From Mytilus californianus (taxonomy: Eukaryota; Mollusca; Bivalvia; Mytilida; Mytilidae): a stretch of 64,000 nt of DNA. A model generated the notes under the pieces. The model was not told where the DNA came from and did not search any database. It saw nothing but the letters and a program-made list of their open reading frames with translations. The position numbers were made by a program, and so were the translations under genes. The stretch spans positions 53,617,318-53,681,317 of the forward strand of contig NW_026262593.1 of the NCBI RefSeq assembly GCF_021869535.1, given 5' to 3'. Below are positions 63,938-64,000 of this stretch, piece after piece; within the stretch, counting starts at the first letter, position 1; each line of letters begins with the position of its first letter.

Positions 63938-64000
63938 CAGATAGATAAGCAAATGTTTTGATTGCAATGAATAATGGTAAAAAAGATATGACCTAAAAAA

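Larger units (their letters stand above)
60999..64000. other. Downstream part of the MRPS22 locus, filled by nested repeats
   Basis: No further MRPS22 exon is seen. 61297-63310 is two pearl-like elements. 63311-64000 is AT-rich with a 30-bp direct repeat at 63877-63937; otherwise nothing recognised. Confidence 0.55.

Noticed and set aside
1-64000. Stand-alone tRNA, rRNA or snRNA genes
   Set aside because: None recognised by eye; the only tRNA-like sequence is the SINE head at 29270. A tRNAscan or Rfam run would be decisive.

Overview
The window is AT-rich, intron-rich animal DNA. The gene content and the dispersed repeats point to a bivalve mollusc, most likely a marine mussel of the Mytilus type. 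This is an inference from the protein families and from repeat families I recognise as typical of mussels; no search was run. I found no bacterial, organellar, rRNA or stand-alone tRNA genes.

Four protein genes can be supported. (1) 2533-19837, plus strand: a complete 13-exon gene for DNAJC16 (ERdj8), an ER-membrane J-protein with a thioredoxin-like region. All splice phases join into one 754-residue frame. (2) 34212-35906 and (3) 43185-44879, both minus strand: two paralogous B-box/coiled-coil/beta-propeller (TRIM-like, no RING) genes. Each has an intronless CDS of exactly 564 codons and a splice acceptor a few bases upstream of its ATG. (4) 56605-60998, plus strand: three internal exons of MRPS22 (mitochondrial ribosomal protein mS22). 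Its first exon is not identified and its 3' exons lie beyond the window.

Layout: 1-2532 is repeat-bearing flank with a TTAA-flanked MITE. The DNAJC16 introns hold a LINE fragment, a 0.92-kb tandem duplication, two minisatellites, several MITEs and many copies of one mussel dispersed repeat ('family A'). The last DNAJC16 coding segment and its downstream sequence are tandemly repeated with a 251-bp period. 20.7-34 kb is gene-free, with MITEs, Helitron/pearl-like tandem-repeat elements and a tRNA-derived SINE with clear target-site duplications. 36-43 kb holds a decayed Penelope-like reverse transcriptase, two hammerhead-ribozyme-like motifs beside it and a 67-bp satellite of about 19 units. 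45-56 kb is dense in foldback and TIR elements. 61-64 kb is two nested pearl-like elements.

The most unusual signals are: (a) six hammerhead-ribozyme-like motifs, one pair 352 bp apart in a tandem dimer abutting an MRPS22 exon (retrozyme-like) and one pair flanking the reverse transcriptase; (b) extra copies of the DNAJC16 C-terminal coding segment in the 3' flank that keep 36-codon open frames; (c) a partial MRPS22 exon duplicated inside the next intron; (d) several pearl/Helitron-like families sharing one architecture (hairpin head, GTC-rich stretch, long tandem repeats); (e) two TIR elements with the same CAGTCAGGGG end but different subterminal repeat motifs.
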